A stretch of DNA of 64,000 nt, taken from positions 1-64,000 of the forward strand of contig CAVPOB010000008.1 in assembly GCA_963706835.1 (NCBI GenBank). Direction: 5' to 3'. Positions within the stretch are counted from its first letter, which is position 1; each line of letters begins with the position of its first letter. This DNA is from CAVXYG01 sp963706835. GTDB lineage: Bacteria > Actinomycetota > Actinomycetes > S36-B12 > GCA-2699445. Of this stretch, positions 9,793 to 18,544 are shown in pieces. A program made the translations under genes and the position numbers. Below the pieces are notes generated by a model, which made no database searches, was not told the origin of the DNA, and was given only the letters and a program-made list of their open reading frames with translations.

Positions 9793-10671
9793 TCACTGCC
9801 AAGTGTCGGCGGCCCGCCGCAGTCCCGCGGCGTAGGCGTGCATATCGTCGATGGCCGGCCGCAAGGTCGCGCCGGGGCCCCCGCTCAGCGCCGGGGCCGA
9901 CGACAGGGCGATGACGGCGGTGAGCAGTTCCTGATACGCCGAGGCCCCCTCCTGCAACCGGATGGTGAGCGCGTCGATCGAGAGCCGGGCCGACTGGGCG
10001 GCGGGGCTGCCCGGCATCTGCGCGATGATCCGTTGCATCGAGCGGACCCGCTCCACCAGGGCGTTCATGCCCGGGGCGGTGGCCGCGTCCGCCGCTCGGA
10101 CCTGGTCGGCGGCCTCTGGATGCAGCTGCTCCACCGTCGGCAGCAGTTCCATGATGTGCAAGCGCAGCCCGGTCACGCGCTGGGCCGCGTCCGCCCCCGG
10201 ACTGCCCGGCGGGAGGGCGGGCGGCGGCGCGGCGATCGCCGGCGGCGCCGCCGGTTCCTGCAACTGCTTCAACTGCCGGCTCGACCGTGCCGCCTGCCAG
10301 GCGCCGATCGCGGCCGCGCTGCCGCCCAGCACGGCCAGGGGTGCTTCGCCGGGCATCCCGTCCAGCGTCGAGGCAGCGACCGCGGCACCGCCGATGATGC
10401 CTGCGCTGCCCACGACCAGCCGGGCGCGCAGCCGCGCCAGCGCTGCGCGGTAGCGGGACATCGCGGCTCGGTGCGTGGCCTCGCGATGGGCCCGTTCAAG
10501 TTCGATCGGGTTCGGGCCGGTGGTCCGGTTCGTGCGCCATCCGCGGTAGAAGGACATCGCGGCCCGGGCGGCGGCGGCGGCCTGCCCGCCGAGTGCTTCG
10601 GCGCGTTCGTTCGCACCGGCCCCGGGATCGGGCGCGCGCGACGGCGGCTTCGGTCGCCGAGATGCCGCCAT
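9793..10671 (-). CDS. Alanine-rich protein with two central membrane segments
   Basis: A 292-residue protein of unknown function, convergent with holB (4 bases between stops). The N-terminus is basic and Pro/Ala-rich. A helical stretch with ELERAHREATHRAAMSRYRA precedes two short hydrophobic segments (LVVGSAGIIGGAAVAAS and PLAVLGGSAAAIGAW, about residues 86-145), suggesting a membrane hairpin with both ends in the cytoplasm. A Pro-rich linker leads to a helical C-terminal domain. The layout recalls the actinobacterial phage-shock accessory protein PspM, but I see no decisive motif, so that remains a guess. Confidence 0.7.
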   Translation of the reverse strand: MAASRRPKPPSRAPDPGAGANERAEALGGQAAAAARAAMSFYRGWRTNRTTGPNPIELERAHREATHRAAMSRYRAALARLRARLVVGSAGIIGGAAVAASTLDGMPGEAPLAVLGGSAAAIGAWQAARSSRQLKQLQEPAAPPAIAAPPPALPPGSPGADAAQRVTGLRLHIMELLPTVEQLHPEAADQVRAADAATAPGMNALVERVRSMQRIIAQMPGSPAAQSARLSIDALTIRLQEGASAYQELLTAVIALSSAPALSGGPGATLRPAIDDMHAYAAGLRRAADTWQ

Positions 10672-10749
10672 GGTTCCACGGTAGCCGTGGAGAGTGCGAA
10701 ACGGCCATGCCGCAGGTGATGCACACTGAGGGGACGCTGGGGGTGGGGG

Positions 10750-12261
10750 ATGATGAGAATCGCTGCGATGCTGGCAGCCGCAGGGCTGCTCGTGGGTTGC
10801 ACCACCGACTCCGCACCCTCGGCAGGCGAGGCGGAGGCGCCGTCCGTGGCCCCCGCCGACTTGGGCGCCTATTACCAGCAGGACCTGCGATGGAGCAGCT
10901 GCGGCGGGCAGTTCGAATGCACGACCCTGCGCGTCCCGCGCGACTACGACGACCCCGCAGGCTCCGGCGACCTCGACGTCGAGGTGGTGCGGCTGCCGGC
11001 ATCAGGTGGGGACCGTCTCGGCTCGCTGGTCGTCAATCCCGGTGGCCCGGGCGGCAGCGGCGTGGAGTATGCCCGCGCGGCCCGCGCGATCGTCACCGGG
11101 CAGGTGTTGGACGCCTACGACATCGTGGGCTTCGACCCGCGCGGCGTCGGGTCCAGCGATCCGGTGGACTGCGTGACCGACGCCGAGCTCGATGTCCTGA
11201 TCGCCGCCGACCCGACTCCGGAGGACGCCGCCGAGGCCGAGGAACTGGTGGCACTGACCGGGTCGGTGGGGCCGGCCTGCCAGGACCGCTCCCCGCAGAT
11301 CACCCCCTGGATGGACACCCGCTCGGTGGCCCGCGACATGGATGTCCTGCGAGCCGCCCTGGGGGAGGAACAGCTGCACTACCTCGGCAAGTCGTACGGC
11401 ACCGCGATCGGCACGGTCTACGCCGAGCAGTTCCCCGCCAATGTGGGGCGCTTCGTCCTCGACGGCGCGCTGCCGGTGGACCTGTCCAGTGAAGAGATCT
11501 CGCGCGGCCAGGCCGCCGGTTTCGAAGTGGCCTTGGAGCGCTTCGTCGCCGACTGCCGCAACCAGCAGGACTGTCCGCTGCAGGCCCAGACCGTCGCCGA
11601 CGGCGTTGCCGAGGTGCGCGCCTTCCTGGGCAGCCTGCAGTCGGCCCCGCTGCCCGCAGGAGCGGGCCGGGAGTTGAACGAGGCGCTGGCGGTCACGGCG
11701 GTGCTGTACTACCTCTACTTCCCGCCCGGCGACTGGTCCCTGCTGCGGCAGGGCCTGCGGGATGGCTTCGACGGCGACGGCTCGCTGCTCCTGGCGATGC
11801 TGGAGCAGCGCCTGGAGCGCGACCCGGCCTCGGGAACCTACCGCACCAACAGCCAGGAGGCGTTCTACGCGGTCAGCTGCCTGGACCGGCCAACGCGCAG
11901 CATCGGGCAGGTGGCGCAGGACGCGGACACGTGGGCCGAGGACTCGCCGACGTTCGGTCCGTTCCTGGCCTGGAGCGATGCGATCTGCGCGCAGTGGCCG
12001 ATCCCTGCCGTCGGCGAGCCGCGGGAAGTGGCCGCAGATGGTGCGGCCCCGATCCTGGTGGTGTCCACGCAGTACGACCCGGCGACGCCCTACGAGTGGG
12101 GGGTGCGGATGGTGGAGACCTTCGCAGACGCCGCGCTGGTGTCCTTCAACGGCGACGGCCACACGGCGTACTTCAACGGCTCGGCGTGCGTCGACGATGC
12201 GGTGGACGCCTACCTGCTGCGGGGCACCGTCCCTGCGGCCGATCCCCGCTGCGGCTACTGA
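10750..12261 (+). CDS. Secreted S33-family alpha/beta hydrolase (tripeptidyl aminopeptidase-like lipoprotein)
   Basis: A 503-residue exported hydrolase. The signal peptide ends in a lipobox LLVGC, so it is probably a lipoprotein on the outer face of the membrane. The alpha/beta-hydrolase core includes the oxyanion region NPGGPGGSG, the DPRGVGSSD strand and nucleophile S215 in GKSYGTA. The C-terminal lid/TAP-like domain contains STQYDPATP, where the acidic residue is expected, and the catalytic His in DGHTAYF. Relatives (Streptomyces Tap, SlpD/E) remove short peptides from protein N-termini. Its stop overlaps the stop of the convergent RDD gene by 7 bases. Confidence 0.88.
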   Translation: MMRIAAMLAAAGLLVGCTTDSAPSAGEAEAPSVAPADLGAYYQQDLRWSSCGGQFECTTLRVPRDYDDPAGSGDLDVEVVRLPASGGDRLGSLVVNPGGPGGSGVEYARAARAIVTGQVLDAYDIVGFDPRGVGSSDPVDCVTDAELDVLIAADPTPEDAAEAEELVALTGSVGPACQDRSPQITPWMDTRSVARDMDVLRAALGEEQLHYLGKSYGTAIGTVYAEQFPANVGRFVLDGALPVDLSSEEISRGQAAGFEVALERFVADCRNQQDCPLQAQTVADGVAEVRAFLGSLQSAPLPAGAGRELNEALAVTAVLYYLYFPPGDWSLLRQGLRDGFDGDGSLLLAMLEQRLERDPASGTYRTNSQEAFYAVSCLDRPTRSIGQVAQDADTWAEDSPTFGPFLAWSDAICAQWPIPAVGEPREVAADGAAPILVVSTQYDPATPYEWGVRMVETFADAALVSFNGDGHTAYFNGSACVDDAVDAYLLRGTVPAADPRCGY

Positions 12262-13408
12262 GCCTCGTCGATCCCCATCGTGGCCTCGCGCCGGGCGACC
12301 CAGGCGGTCAGCGGCGCCGGCAACTCGGCGGGCCGATCGCCCCAGTCGTACACCTCGCAGGTCCGACCCACCCAGTCGTGCAACGTGCGCCGGCGCGGAC
12401 TGACCAGCACGACGACCACACCGATGAAGAAGGTGGCGAACGACAGCGGCATGGCGAGGGTGCGCAGCGCCGCGTCGCGCCCGCTCACCGGGTCGCCGTC
12501 CAGCTCGACCACGCGCAGCCCGACCACGCCCTTGCCGACGGTCCGGCCGGTCAGCGACAGGCCGATCCACCAGTAGAGGAAGTACCAGGAGACGAATGCG
12601 AAGATCCCGACCGTCCGACCGCTGACGAGGTCGGGCACCGTGACGCCGATGATCGACAGGATCCAGGTCAGGCCCGCCGATCCCAGCGTGAACGACCAGA
12701 AGATGATGGCGGAGTCGAGGCCGAAGGCGGCTACCCGCGACAGTGGGCCCGCGTACCGGCCGGTCACCTCCCCGGCCTTCGGATCGGCGCCGATGAGTGC
12801 GGCCGGTCCCGCCGGTCGGGCCGCGGGGTCGCGCCTGGTGAGGCGGTAGGCGGCCGACTCGACGATCGCATCGACGCCGACCAGCGTGCGTCGGGCGATG
12901 TCGAGGACCGAACCCGCCACCGCGCCGGTGGACTCCTGGACGATCTCGGCGATGCCCGCCCGGTCCACCAGTGCCGGCACGTCGACCCGGTCCAGGACGC
13001 GATCCACGTCCACGCGATCCACGAGCGCGTCGAGGTCCACTTCGGCCAGCAGCGTGTCCATGTCGATCTGCTGCACGACGGCATCGATGTCGATGCGTTG
13101 CACCAGGGTGTCGATGTCGATGCGCTGCACCAGGGTGTCGATGTCGATGCGCTGCACCAGGGTGTCGATGTCGATGCGCTGCACGAGGGTGTCGATGTCG
13201 ATGCGCTGCACGAGGGTGTCGATGTCGATGCGCTCGATCCGCTGACGAGGGTGTCGATGTCGATGCGCTGCACGAGGGTGTCGATGTCCACCTGCTCCAG
13301 GAGCGCATCGAGATCCATATCGGCCAGGACTTCGTCGAGGTCGACCGCCTCGACGCCCTTGGTCGCCAACCATGCCAGCGGACGGGGCCGACGGCTCTCC
13401 TGCGTCAT
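12255..13408 (-). CDS. RDD-family membrane protein with N-terminal 9-residue repeats (frameshifted)
   Basis: The start is ATG 13408 (MTQESRRPRPLAWL). About fourteen 9-residue repeats of the IDIDTLVQR / VDLDALVDR type follow, then a linker, then an RDD membrane domain: GPLSRVAAFGLDSAIIF with the R-D signature, several helices, and TGRTVGKGVVGLRVV. The repeats look like an amphipathic cytoplasmic rod. This repeat-plus-RDD design is known in actinobacteria but its function is unclear. The frame breaks inside the repeats near 13236-13246, where 9 extra bases and one missing base occur. That may be a repeat-region assembly error, because both sides are otherwise intact. Confidence 0.82.
13030..13345 (-). 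repeat. 27-bp tandem repeats coding for 9-residue units
   Basis: Within the RDD gene, a 27-base unit encoding roughly R-I-D-I-D-T-L-V-Q recurs head to tail. The central five copies (about 13087-13230) are nearly identical at the DNA level; outer copies diverge to VDLDALVDR and MDLDALLEQ. Near-identity in the centre suggests recent expansion by slippage. The frame-breaking irregularity at 13236-13246 sits next to these copies. Confidence 0.85.
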
Positions 13409-13533
13409 CGCCGCAGCAACGAGCACTGCCAGAAGGGCGACATCTCGACCAGCGGCCACGGCCTCGACTGTAGTGACGCGGGACCGGCTTGGGGCTCGTT
13501 TCGCGCGATCATCGCGGCGGAGCGGCTCCCCGG

Positions 13534-14898
13534 CTACGGCAGTCCGATCGACTGCAGGTAGTCGGGAACCTGGCCGCGGTGCACCTCCCAACTGGTGCCC
13601 AGTGCCGACCATCCCTGCGGCGCAGGCAGGCCGAAGTGCTCCCAGCCCGCAGCAGCGGCCAGCAACGCGCGCCGCATCTCCGCCAACTTGTGCTCCGCAT
13701 CGTTGGAGGTGCCCTCCAAGAGGATCCGCTCCTCCAGCTGCCAAGCGCGCGCACGCTGCACCGCGATGCTGTCGCTCATAGCCGCGACAGCGGCGGCGTC
13801 CTGCTCGGGGAGCTCGGCGCTCACTTCCGCGGCGCGCAGCCAGCCGTAGTCCACCGCGATATCGATCAGTCCCGGTGCCACCTCGAAGGAGCCCACCACC
13901 TCCACAGTCGGCGCGATGACCCGCAGCCGGGCACCGGGAGCCAGTGGATACCGCAGATTCGACCGGGTCGCCTCGACCTGGGCGACGCCGGCCACGGCGC
14001 GCGAGTAGATGGCCATCAACGAGGCGTTGGCGTAGTCGACGTCATCGCGCGGCTTGTGCAGCGGAGTGGCCAGGAGCACGGTGACGTCCCCGGCCCCCGC
14101 CTGGACCGCGGCGGCCAGCGGGGCGTTCTGCACCACCCCGCCGTCGCAGTAGACGTCATCGCCGATCCGCCGCGGCGGGAAGACCATCGGAACGCTGGAG
14201 GACGCCAACACCCCCTCCACCACGCCGGGTCGCCCGGCACTGCGCCGCAGGGTCCTGCTGTCCGCCTCGACCATCTCGCCATGCTCGGTGACGTAGCGGG
14301 CCACCCCATCGCCGAGCGCTGCCAGGGTGAGGCGCAGCCGAACGCCGGAGCCGGCCACCCGCTCTTCGTCGACCGGTGCGATCCCGTCGTCCCGCTCCCC
14401 GCGCAGCGAGGCGCCGAGGGGGTCCATGCTCAGCAGCGCATTGCCGTAGTTGCGGAAGGACCTGCTGGCGCGGATCATCGTCGGCGCGTGGCCGATGGCG
14501 GAGGACATCGCGATGAGGATCCGCTTGCGGGCCGCCCCAGGCGCGGTGCTGCGCAGATCATGGGCGCCGTCGCCGGGCAGCAGCGGCCGCGACCCCGTGG
14601 CGAGGATCTCGTCGACGACGGCCGCGAAGGGCGTCCCCTCGATCGCCTGCAGCCACTCCTGCTTGCCGAAGACGACGTTCATGTCGGTGACCGCCAGGAC
14701 GTTGCTGAGCACCACGTGGGCCAGTTCCGCGGTCTCGGCCCCGCCTCGGCCCTGCGCCATGGTCGCAGCGATCATCGATCCGGCAGAGGTCCCCGCGATG
14801 ACGCCGGGTGCGTAGTCGCCATGGCGCGTCAGGTATCGCAGGGCCCCCACCTCGAAGGCAGCCTTGGTACCGCCGCCGGCGAGAACCAGACCCTCCAT
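13534..14898 (-). CDS. Patatin-like phospholipase
   Basis: The ATG at 14898 (MEGLVLAGGGTKAAFEVG) gives 454 residues. The patatin signature is complete: a Gly-rich oxyanion loop GGGTK (residues 8-12), nucleophile S38 in GTSAGS, and catalytic D252 in YCDGGVVQNAPL. Family members are Ser-Asp dyad lipid acyl hydrolases acting on phospholipids or neutral lipids. There is no signal peptide, so it is probably cytosolic. The C-terminal ~150 residues are helical and specific to this subgroup. It is transcribed away from the tRNA gene 110 bases further on. Confidence 0.9.
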   Translation of the reverse strand: MEGLVLAGGGTKAAFEVGALRYLTRHGDYAPGVIAGTSAGSMIAATMAQGRGGAETAELAHVVLSNVLAVTDMNVVFGKQEWLQAIEGTPFAAVVDEILATGSRPLLPGDGAHDLRSTAPGAARKRILIAMSSAIGHAPTMIRASRSFRNYGNALLSMDPLGASLRGERDDGIAPVDEERVAGSGVRLRLTLAALGDGVARYVTEHGEMVEADSRTLRRSAGRPGVVEGVLASSSVPMVFPPRRIGDDVYCDGGVVQNAPLAAAVQAGAGDVTVLLATPLHKPRDDVDYANASLMAIYSRAVAGVAQVEATRSNLRYPLAPGARLRVIAPTVEVVGSFEVAPGLIDIAVDYGWLRAAEVSAELPEQDAAAVAAMSDSIAVQRARAWQLEERILLEGTSNDAEHKLAEMRRALLAAAAGWEHFGLPAPQGWSALGTSWEVHRGQVPDYLQSIGLP

Positions 14899-15008
14899 CA
14901 CAGCCACCAGGGTAGTGATCTTGGGCTCGGTTGGCCCGGGGTTGACCGAGCGGATCGACGCGTCCCGCCGCGCGTGTACCATCGTCTGAGCGGTCGAACG
15001 GCCGCTTC

Positions 15009-15085
15009 GCCGCCTTAGCTCAGTCGGCCAGAGCGACGCACTCGTAATGCGTAGGTCGTGGGTTCGATTCCCACAGGCGGCTCCA
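15009..15085 (+). tRNA. tRNA-Thr (anticodon CGT)
   Basis: The sequence folds as a standard cloverleaf. The acceptor stem is GCCGCCT pairing with AGGCGGC, the D-arm starts GCTC, the anticodon stem ACGCA/TGCGT encloses loop CTCGTAA with anticodon CGT (reads ACG, threonine), and the T-arm GTGGG/CCCAC has loop TTCGATT. The discriminator base is T15082, and CCA is encoded at 15083-15085. It lies alone between the divergent patatin gene and the Mrp operon. A weak -10-like TACCAT lies at 14977-14982. Confidence 0.95.
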
Positions 15086-15100
15086 CCCGGGACAGGAAGA

Positions 15101-15134
15101 GGCTCCACGCGCAATCCAGCGTGCACGTGGAGCC
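15101..15134 (+). terminator. Hairpin downstream of tRNA-Thr
   Basis: A 9-base perfect inverted repeat (GGCTCCACG at 15101-15109, CGTGGAGCC at 15126-15134) lies 16 bases past the tRNA CCA end. No T-run follows, which is common in high-GC actinobacteria. Likely the tRNA transcript terminator. Confidence 0.55.
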
Positions 15135-15413
15135 CGGTGGCTTCGCCGGCAGATGGAGCCCCGGCGGCGCGGCGTGCTGATCGGTGCGCACGGTCGGCAA
15201 GGGCAGCGCGACGGTGACGTCCCAAGCCTCTCAGTGCGGGCATCCCGACGGCGAGGCGTCGCAGCCGAGGGGCAGGCGGGCCGCCGGCTCGGTATCCTCG
15301 AAGCCATGCCGGACCACCCAGATGCCGCTGCGCTGGGTGCTGGTTCCTCCGTGATCCAGCGGGATGAGGGCATACGCCCGCGTCTCTCGGTCTGCTGACG
15401 GGGGGCGACACAG
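15135..15413. other. Leader region of the Mrp operon, no clear gene
   Basis: With the hairpin before it, this makes about 330 bases between the tRNA and mrpA. A 30-codon open frame (ATG 15306 to TGA 15396-15398, MPDHPDAAALGAG...) ends 15 bases before mrpA. It could be a leader peptide or chance. No convincing promoter or riboswitch was recognised. Confidence 0.3.
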
Positions 15414-18194
15414 ATGGTGCTGGTCTCGGCGCTCGTTGTCATGCTGCTGGCCGCCATCGCGGCCCCCGTGCTCGACCGGTTTCTGGGCCGGGCCACCGGA
15501 TACCCGCTGTCCGCCGTGTTCCTCGGGATGCTCGTGTGGCTGCTCGCCCACGCGGGAGAGGTCCTCGATGGTGGCACGCTGGTCGAGTCGTACCAGTGGG
15601 TGCCCACGCTGGACGTCTCGTTCACGCTGCGCATGGACGGGCTCGCCCTGCTCTTCATCGGGCTCGTGCTGGGCGTCGGCGCGCTCGTCATGAGCTACAC
15701 GCCGCAGTACCTCCGGCCGGGTTCGCACGCCCGGCTGTTCACCATCCTGACGCTGTTCGCCGCCGCGATGCTGGGGCTGGTCCTGGCCGGCGACCTGATC
15801 CTGCTGCTGGTCTTCTGGGAGGTGACCACCCTCTGCTCGTTCTTGCTCATCGCAGGTCAGGGAACGGTGGGAGCCTGGCCGGCGACCCGGGCGCTGGTGC
15901 TGACCGGCGCTGGTGGACTGGCGCTGCTCGGCGCCGTGGTGGTCCTCGCGGTCGTCACCGGCACGACGGACCTCGCGACGGTGATCGCCACTGCCCCGGA
16001 GGTCCTGACCACGACGGAGAAGACGATCGTCGCCGGCCTGATCATCTTCGCGGCGATCACCAAGTCGGCGCAGGTGCCGGTCCACTTCTGGCTGCCCGAC
16101 GCCATGGTGGCGATCACACCGGTCAGTGCCTATCTGCATGCGGCGACGCTGGTCAAGGCGGGCATCTACCTGCTGCTGCGCACCTCGCCCATGTTCGCCG
16201 ACGAGTACGCTTGGCACCTCACGCTGATGACGATCGGGCTCACCACGGCAGTCTTCGGCGCGATCCAGGCGCTGCGCCAGCATGACCTGAAGTCGCTGCT
16301 GGCGTACTCGACCGTCAGCCAGCTGGGCTTCATCATCGCCCTGGTAGGCGTGGGGACCACGGCATCGCTGGCCGCCGCGACGTTGATGACCGCAGCGCAT
16401 GCGCTGTTCAAGGCAACGCTGTTCATGCTGGTCGGCATCATCGACCGGGAAGCCGGCAGCCGCGACGTCCGTGAACTGTCCGGGCTGCGACGTGTGATGC
16501 CGATCACCGCCGCGCTCACGGCCTTGGCAGCGCTCTCGATGGCCGGCGTGCCGCCACTGGTCGGCTTCGTCGCCAAGGAGGAGGCCTTCTACGCCTTCAT
16601 CGGGACCTCAGGTGCCACGTGGTCGGTAGGCGGCCCGTGGCTCGACGTGCTTGCCGGGGCCATCGCGGTGGCGGCAGCCGCCTTCACGTTCGCCTACAGC
16701 ATGCGCATTCTGATCGGCGCGTTCGGCGGCCCGGTGAGCCAGCCCGACCTGTACGACCCGTCGTACGCCTTCCTCCTGCCGGCCGCCATCCCGGCTGTCC
16801 TGGGCCTGGTGCTGGGGCTGGTGCCGCAGGTGCTCAACCCCCTGATCGACCGGGCAGTGGTCGATACCGGGGTGGACGTGGCGAACGCCGACCTCCTGCT
16901 GTGGCATGGGTTCACGCCTGCCCTGGCCATGTCGGCGGCGGCCATCACGTTCGGGATTGCGATCTATCGGTGGGGCTTCCAGCTGGTCCCCGTGCTCAAC
17001 GTGCCGACGAACCCTCGAGGGCCGGTTCTGTTCGACCGGCTGTGGGCCGCTGCACTGGAGCTGGGCCACTGGCTGGGGCGGCCCCGTGGCACGAGGCCCC
17101 CGCCGCACTTGATCGGAGCAGCGGCAGCGGTCGTCGCCGTGGTTGCGGTCGGCGTGGTGGTGGTGGCTCCCGTCGGCCCCATGCTGCCGGGTACGTCACG
17201 GCCCGCCGACTGGGTGGTGCTCGCCGTCCTGCTGCCGGCGATCGCCAGTGCTGCGGTGGTGGGCCGTACGGTTGCCGCGCTGGTCCTGGTGGGCGTCATC
17301 GGGTTCGCCCTGTCGGTGTGGCTGGTGCTGCTGGGGGCTCCGGACGTCGCCCTCACCCTGCTGCTGGTGGAGATCCTCACGGTGGTGGTCGCCGTCCCGG
17401 TGCTGCGAGGCCGCACCGACGCGCTGCCGCGGTCGTCGCGACGGTCCACACTCTCCGCCAGCGCCATGGCGGTAGCGATCGGCCTGGCGGCTGGCGGTGC
17501 CGCCTGGTTGCTCACCGGTCGGCGCGAGCGTTCCGTCGCGGGCGACTACCTGGTGTCCCAAGCCGAGACCGACACCGGCGGGGCCAACGTCGTCAATACG
17601 GTGCTGGTGGACTACCGGGGCCTGGATACGCTCGGGGAGATCGTCGTGCTGTTCGCGGCAGCGGCCGGGTTGGCCGTGCTGCTGGGCAGGATCCCGCCGC
17701 AGGTGGCCCGCTGGTTCACCCCGGGCGAGTCCCAGGTCCTCGCCGCCGGGGCCACCGTCATCGTCCCGGCCCTGGTGGTGGTGGGCGCCGTCCTGTTCTG
17801 GCGGGGGCATGATGAGCCCGGTGGCGGCTTCATCGCAGGGCTCACGCTCGGCCTGGCGCTGGTCGTCGTGCGGCTGGCCCGATGGCAACTGCGGCTGCCC
17901 CGCTCATCGACCGTGCTGGCCCTCGGCGTGGGGATTGCCACGACGACCGGCCTGGTGGGACTGGCAGTCGCAGGATCGTTCCTGGAGCCGATCAAGGTCA
18001 GCGTGCCGCTGCTGCCCGAACCGTTGACGTCGTCGCTGCTGTTCGACCTCGGTGTCGTGCTGGTGGTGCTCGGGCTGGTGCAGACGGCGATCGATCGCCT
18101 CGAGGCAGCCGCCGCAGCCGGCGACGCAATGCCGGATACCTCCTCCGAAGCGGCGCCCGATCGCGCCGGGCATCACCCGGGGGTGGACGCATGA
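15414..18194 (+). CDS. mrpA: Mrp-type Na+/H+ antiporter subunit A (fused A-B type)
   Basis: A 926-residue polytopic protein, the largest subunit of the Mrp multi-subunit Na+/H+ antiporter, which exports Na+ using the proton gradient and is related to complex I. The N-terminal half is the proton-pump core with KSAQVPVHFWLPDAMVAITPVSAYLHAATLVKAG (about residues 217-250). The middle has a DUF4040-like segment with LGAPDVALTLLLVEI. The C-terminal ~150 residues form an MnhB-like domain, including RGHDEPGGGFIAGL. This fusion explains why no separate mrpB gene exists here. Its stop overlaps the mrpC start by 4 bases. Confidence 0.93.
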   Translation: MVLVSALVVMLLAAIAAPVLDRFLGRATGYPLSAVFLGMLVWLLAHAGEVLDGGTLVESYQWVPTLDVSFTLRMDGLALLFIGLVLGVGALVMSYTPQYLRPGSHARLFTILTLFAAAMLGLVLAGDLILLLVFWEVTTLCSFLLIAGQGTVGAWPATRALVLTGAGGLALLGAVVVLAVVTGTTDLATVIATAPEVLTTTEKTIVAGLIIFAAITKSAQVPVHFWLPDAMVAITPVSAYLHAATLVKAGIYLLLRTSPMFADEYAWHLTLMTIGLTTAVFGAIQALRQHDLKSLLAYSTVSQLGFIIALVGVGTTASLAAATLMTAAHALFKATLFMLVGIIDREAGSRDVRELSGLRRVMPITAALTALAALSMAGVPPLVGFVAKEEAFYAFIGTSGATWSVGGPWLDVLAGAIAVAAAAFTFAYSMRILIGAFGGPVSQPDLYDPSYAFLLPAAIPAVLGLVLGLVPQVLNPLIDRAVVDTGVDVANADLLLWHGFTPALAMSAAAITFGIAIYRWGFQLVPVLNVPTNPRGPVLFDRLWAAALELGHWLGRPRGTRPPPHLIGAAAAVVAVVAVGVVVVAPVGPMLPGTSRPADWVVLAVLLPAIASAAVVGRTVAALVLVGVIGFALSVWLVLLGAPDVALTLLLVEILTVVVAVPVLRGRTDALPRSSRRSTLSASAMAVAIGLAAGGAAWLLTGRRERSVAGDYLVSQAETDTGGANVVNTVLVDYRGLDTLGEIVVLFAAAAGLAVLLGRIPPQVARWFTPGESQVLAAGATVIVPALVVVGAVLFWRGHDEPGGGFIAGLTLGLALVVVRLARWQLRLPRSSTVLALGVGIATTTGLVGLAVAGSFLEPIKVSVPLLPEPLTSSLLFDLGVVLVVLGLVQTAIDRLEAAAAAGDAMPDTSSEAAPDRAGHHPGVDA

Positions 18195-18544
18195 GCCTGG
18201 TCATCGCCATCGCCGCCCTCGCTGCGGCCGGTGCCTACCTGGTGGCAGGTCGCGGCGCGGTGCGGCTGGTCCTGGGGTTCATACTGCTCGGCCACGCCGT
18301 CAACCTGCTGATCCTCGCGGCCGGCGGGGCCAGCCGTCGCGAGCCCGCCTTCATCGCTGAAGATCTGGACCCGGCATCGGTCGCCGACCCGCTGCCGCAG
18401 GCGTTCGTGCTGACGGCCATCGTCATCACCTTCGGTGTGACGGTCTTTCTGCTGGCCCTCACGGCCAAGTCGCAAGCCACCGGCGAGGGCGGCCAACGGC
18501 AAACCACCCAGACGCAGGACGAAGACCCGGCGGGGGCGTCGTGA
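18191..18544 (+). CDS. mrpC: Mrp antiporter subunit C
   Basis: A 117-residue NuoK-like subunit with three membrane helices: AIAALAAAGAYLVAG, LVLGFILLGHAVNLLILAAGG and PQAFVLTAIVITFGVTVFLLAL. DPLPQAFVLTAIVI is the family signature. A short hydrophilic tail is rich in Gln and Thr. The start ATG overlaps the mrpA stop (ATGA), and its own stop overlaps the mrpD GTG start, so translation of the whole operon is coupled. Confidence 0.93.
   Translation: MSLVIAIAALAAAGAYLVAGRGAVRLVLGFILLGHAVNLLILAAGGASRREPAFIAEDLDPASVADPLPQAFVLTAIVITFGVTVFLLALTAKSQATGEGGQRQTTQTQDEDPAGAS

Noticed and set aside
9793..10671. Firm assignment as phage-shock protein PspM
   Set aside because: Only a general resemblance in layout (basic start, two hydrophobic segments, helical tail); no PspA or PspC gene is nearby.
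13087..13230. Regular 27-bp repeats considered as a CRISPR array
   Set aside because: The repeats are contiguous with no spacers and encode a periodic protein segment.
11002..13308. A 768-residue reverse frame with HRHRHPRAAHRHRHP repeats
   Set aside because: It is an out-of-frame reading of the 27-bp repeats of the RDD gene joined to the antisense of the S33 hydrolase.
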